A stretch of 5,076 nt of DNA from Solirubrobacterales bacterium (GTDB lineage Bacteria > Actinomycetota > Thermoleophilia > Solirubrobacterales > Solirubrobacteraceae): the NCBI GenBank assembly GCA_016215085.1, contig JACRMD010000031.1, positions 603-5,678 on the forward strand, in the 5' to 3' direction. Below are positions 2,862 through 5,076 of the stretch, one piece after another. Every line of letters starts with the position of its first letter. Position 1 is the stretch's first letter. Below the pieces are notes generated by a model, which saw nothing but the letters and a program-made list of their open reading frames with translations, made no database searches and had not been told where the DNA came from. The position numbers and the translations under genes are program-made.

Positions 2862-5076
2862 ATGGAGCTCGCCCCCGACCGCCCCAACGTGGAGATGCGC
2901 AACGGGCCGGACGGGGCGCCGGTGGTCGTCCTCTCCTTCCCGTACGACCCGCACGTCGTCGCGCAGGTCCGCCGCATCCCGCACCGGCGCTTCGACTGGG
3001 AGCGGCGCGAGTGGATCGCGCCGGTGGACGACTGGGCCGCCGTCCACGTCCTCGAGGTCCTCAAGCGCTTCCCCGACCTGACCACCAGCGCGCAGGTCGA
3101 CGCCTGGCTGCGCGGCATCGAGCGCCGCTGGATCGGGCGCGTCACGACCACCCGCTACGACGGCCGCGGCTGGTTCGTGCTCGACACGCGCGCGGGCACG
3201 GTGCCCGACGCGCTGGCCGCCGAGGGGCTCGTGGGCCGCGAGGACGGCAAGCTCCTGGCGCCGCTGACGCAGGCCGCGGCCGAGGCGATCTCCGACGAGC
3301 GCGGCGCCAAGCTCGACGCCGCCGCGCACCGCTGCGTGCTCGAGCTCGAGCTCGGCCGCGAGGCGCCGCCCGCGCGCCTGGTCCTCCACCACGGCGTCGA
3401 GGGCCAGTCGCTGCGGCTGGAGACGCTGTGGGACCCGGAGGCCGGCGCCGCGTTCGAGAAGCTCCCGGGCGCGGTCGACGCCGGGCGCACGATGCCGCTG
3501 GACCCGTGGGTCGTCGACGCGCTCGAGGACTTCCTGCGCCTGCACGAGGTCGCGCTCGACCCCCTGGCCCGCGACGCGCTGGACGAGCTGCGCGAGGAGC
3601 GCGACCAGGCGGCCGAGGCGATCGCGCGCTCGCGCGCGACCGCGGCCGACCCGCTGCCCGAGACCGCCTCGGTGCTCGGCGGCGAGCTGCAGCCGTTCCA
3701 GTGGGCGGGCGTCCGCTACGTGCTCGACGCGCGGCGCGCCTTCCTGGCCGACGAGCAGGGCCTCGGCAAGACGGTGCAGGCGCTCGCCGCGCTGGAGGCC
3801 GACGGCGCATACCCGGCGGTCGTCGTCTGCCCCGCGTCGCTGAAGCTCAACTGGCGCCGCGAGGCGCGCAAGTGGCTGCCGCACCGCAGCGTCGCCGTGG
3901 TCGAGGGCCGGACCGCGGTGCCGCCCAGCGGCGACATCACGATCCTCAACTACGAGGTCGTCGCCCACCACCGCGAGCAGCTCGCCCGCCGCCGGCCCGC
4001 CGCGTTGGTCGTCGACGAGAGCCACTACTGCAAGAACCCGCAGGCCAAGCGCACGCAGGCCGTGCGCCGGCTGGCGGGCGCGGTGACCGACGGCGGCCTG
4101 CGCCTGTGCCTGACCGGCACCCCGGTGCTCAACCACGCCGAGGAGCTCATCAGCCAGCTGCGGGTCCTCGGCCGGCTGGAGGACTTCGGCTCGGGCGCGC
4201 GCTTCAGCCGCCAGTTCCAGCAGGGCCCGCTGGTCGAGGAGCGGCTGCACTGGCACCTGCGCCGGCGCTGCTTCGTGCGGCGGCTCAAGAGCGAGGTGCT
4301 GCCCCAGCTGCCGGCCAAGCGGCAGGTCGTCGTCCCCGTCGCGCTGGACAACGAGCGCGAGTACCGGCTCGCGCAGGCCGACGTCATCGCGTGGCTGCGC
4401 GAGCAGCCGCTGGACCTCGGCGAGCTCGAGTCGCGCATCGCCGCGACGCTGCGCGCCGAGCGCCTCGCGCAGCTCGGGGCGCTGCAGCGCATCGCCGCCC
4501 GCGGCAAGCTCGCCGCGGCGATGGCGTGGATCCACGACTTCCTCGAGTCGGGCGAGCCGCTGGTCGTCTTCGCCCGCCACCGCGAGGTCCAGGAGAAGCT
4601 GCTCGAGCGCTTCCCCGACGCGCTGCACCTGCTCGGCCGCGACGCGATCGCCGAGCGCGAGGCCGCCGTCCAGGCCTTCCAGGACCCGAGCGGCCCGCAG
4701 CTGATCATCGGCGCCACGCGCGTGGCCGGCCAGGGCATCACGCTCACGCGCGCGTCCAACGTCGCGTTCCTCGAGCTCGAGTGGACCCCGGCCCTGCACG
4801 ACCAGGCCGAGGACCGCTGCCACCGCATCGGCCAGCGCGACGCCGTCACCGCCTGGTACCTGCTCGCCGCCGGGACGATCGACGAGACCATGGCCGAGCT
4901 GCTGGAGCGCAAGCGCGGCATCGTCGCGGCGGTCACCGACGGCCGCCGGCTCGACGATCGTCTGGCAGGGGCGGGTGACGGGGGCGACGTTCGACTTGAC
5001 GGTGGACCAGACGTATCGCCTGAACGACGCGGCCCGATACCTGCAGCTCGACGTGACGATGACCAACAACGGCACG
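2862..5076 (+). CDS. SNF2/SMARCAL1-like DEAD/DEAH-box helicase; 3' end disrupted or chimeric
   Basis: The frame is open from the ATG at 2862 to the right edge with no stop. The SNF2 part covers residues 1-699 (to about 4958). Residues 22-58 (VVLSFPYDPHVVAQVRRIPH, then a W-containing 'RREWIAP' strand) resemble the HARP-like module of SMARCAL1 annealing helicases. The first helicase lobe has ELQPFQWAGV (Q-like motif, 275-284), Walker A DEQGLGKT (297-304, Lys303), motif Ia CPASLKLNW (323-331), motif II DESH (385-388) and motif III LTGTP (417-421). The second lobe has VVFARHREVQ (568-577), motif V ATRVAGQGITLT (618-629) and motif VI QAEDRCHRIGQR (648-659) with arginine fingers 652 and 655. The final helix, DETMAELLERKRGIVAAVTDG, is the usual end of such proteins, so the gene is nearly complete. 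It is expected to be an ATP-dependent double-stranded DNA translocase or annealing helicase acting in the cytoplasm. No zinc-finger, HNH or nuclease domain is attached. The ATG lacks a ribosome site; GTG at 2850 and ATG at 2895 are weaker choices. After about 4958, codons in this frame lose their G/C-ended bias, so residues beyond 699 are probably not genuine. Confidence 0.93.
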   Translation, partial: MELAPDRPNVEMRNGPDGAPVVVLSFPYDPHVVAQVRRIPHRRFDWERREWIAPVDDWAAVHVLEVLKRFPDLTTSAQVDAWLRGIERRWIGRVTTTRYDGRGWFVLDTRAGTVPDALAAEGLVGREDGKLLAPLTQAAAEAISDERGAKLDAAAHRCVLELELGREAPPARLVLHHGVEGQSLRLETLWDPEAGAAFEKLPGAVDAGRTMPLDPWVVDALEDFLRLHEVALDPLARDALDELREERDQAAEAIARSRATAADPLPETASVLGGELQPFQWAGVRYVLDARRAFLADEQGLGKTVQALAALEADGAYPAVVVCPASLKLNWRREARKWLPHRSVAVVEGRTAVPPSGDITILNYEVVAHHREQLARRRPAALVVDESHYCKNPQAKRTQAVRRLAGAVTDGGLRLCLTGTPVLNHAEELISQLRVLGRLEDFGSGARFSRQFQQGPLVEERLHWHLRRRCFVRRLKSEVLPQLPAKRQVVVPVALDNEREYRLAQADVIAWLREQPLDLGELESRIAATLRAERLAQLGALQRIAARGKLAAAMAWIHDFLESGEPLVVFARHREVQEKLLERFPDALHLLGRDAIAEREAAVQAFQDPSGPQLIIGATRVAGQGITLTRASNVAFLELEWTPALHDQAEDRCHRIGQRDAVTAWYLLAAGTIDETMAELLERKRGIVAAVTDGRRLDDRLAGAGDGGDVRLDGGPDVSPERRGPIPAARRDDDQQRH
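4951..5076 (+). other. Fragment of an unrelated beta-rich protein in another frame
   Basis: In the frame beginning at 4951, 42 codons run open to the edge. Nearly all end in G or C (TAT and CGA are the exceptions), while the helicase frame here fills with rare A/T-ended codons (GAT CGT CTG GCA, CCT GAA CGA, ATA CCT GCA). The peptide starts STIVWQGRVTGATFDLTVDQ and ends YLQLDVTMTNNGT. Alternating hydrophobic strands ending in 'V-T-x-T-N-N-G-T' are typical of beta-sandwich repeats in secreted or surface proteins. It has no start codon or ribosome site and abuts the helicase directly. GC is about 66% against about 73% in the preceding helicase segment. The likeliest reading is an internal piece of a different gene joined here, by assembly error or recombination; the protein family is not identified. 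Confidence 0.5.

Noticed and set aside
1717..3081. 454-codon plus-strand frame opposite the regulator
   Set aside because: Antisense shadow of the regulator gene, with no domain and no ribosome site; its C-terminal part is an out-of-frame reading of the helicase N-terminus.
1574..3151. 525-codon minus-strand frame overlapping the regulator and the helicase 5' end
   Set aside because: Low-complexity Arg/Ala/Gly translation in a different frame from the PucR-type protein; it would cover the divergent promoter region and has no domain.
3340..3357. Short GAGCTC/CTCGAG repeat within the helicase
   Set aside because: It encodes an ordinary L-E-L-E-L helix with preferred codons; not a functional repeat.
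4945..4965. Programmed ribosomal frameshift at the end of the helicase
   Set aside because: There is no slippery heptamer or downstream structure that I can see, and the product would join a helicase to an unrelated beta-sandwich fragment; a chimeric join explains it more simply.
2673..5075. 800-codon open frame on the minus strand across the helicase
   Set aside because: It is the antisense mirror of the helicase, kept open by G/C-ended codons. It has no recognisable domain and is rich in Arg, Ala, Leu, Gly and Asp in the pattern typical of a shadow frame, whereas the plus strand carries all SNF2 motifs in order.
1..5076. CRISPR array, tRNA, rRNA, insertion sequence, prophage or toxin-antitoxin system
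   Set aside because: No spaced direct repeats, cloverleaf, transposase or integrase motifs, terminal inverted repeats or small paired genes were found on reading both strands.

Overview
The window is about 70-75% G+C with strongly G/C-ended codons. Together with the gene families present (a Streptomyces-type SGNH hydrolase, a PucR-type regulator with a probable RsbRD-like N-terminus, a SNF2 helicase) this suggests an actinobacterium. I would guess a Thermoleophilia/Solirubrobacterales-like lineage, but that is a guess from composition and gene style; no rRNA or marker gene is present.

Layout: (i) positions 1-683 are a minus-strand pair. A helical-repeat (TPR-like) protein of unknown function is followed 11 bases later by the first 31 codons of a second gene that runs off the left edge and resembles the N-terminus of rhodanese-domain proteins. 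(ii) 684-830 is a divergent intergenic region with a perfect 14-base palindrome. (iii) 831-1607 is a secreted SGNH/GDSL esterase or lipase with a signal peptide and six cysteines. (iv) 1597-2769, minus strand, is a PucR-family transcriptional regulator whose stop overlaps the hydrolase stop tail-to-tail. (v) 2770-2861 is a second divergent intergenic region with two further palindromes and candidate promoters facing both ways. (vi) From 2862 to the right edge runs an open frame encoding a complete-looking SNF2/SMARCAL1-like helicase up to about residue 699. Near 4950 the coding signal leaves that frame, and the last 126 bases read as an unrelated beta-rich protein fragment in a different frame.

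The genes do not form one obvious pathway. The only mechanistic link suggested by position is that the PucR-type regulator could bind the palindromes it shares with the divergently transcribed helicase. I see no mobile element, CRISPR array, tRNA, rRNA or defence island, and no strong case for an undescribed multi-gene system. The most unusual feature is the abrupt coding switch at the right end, which looks more like a chimeric assembly join (or a true recombination junction) than a normal gene end.
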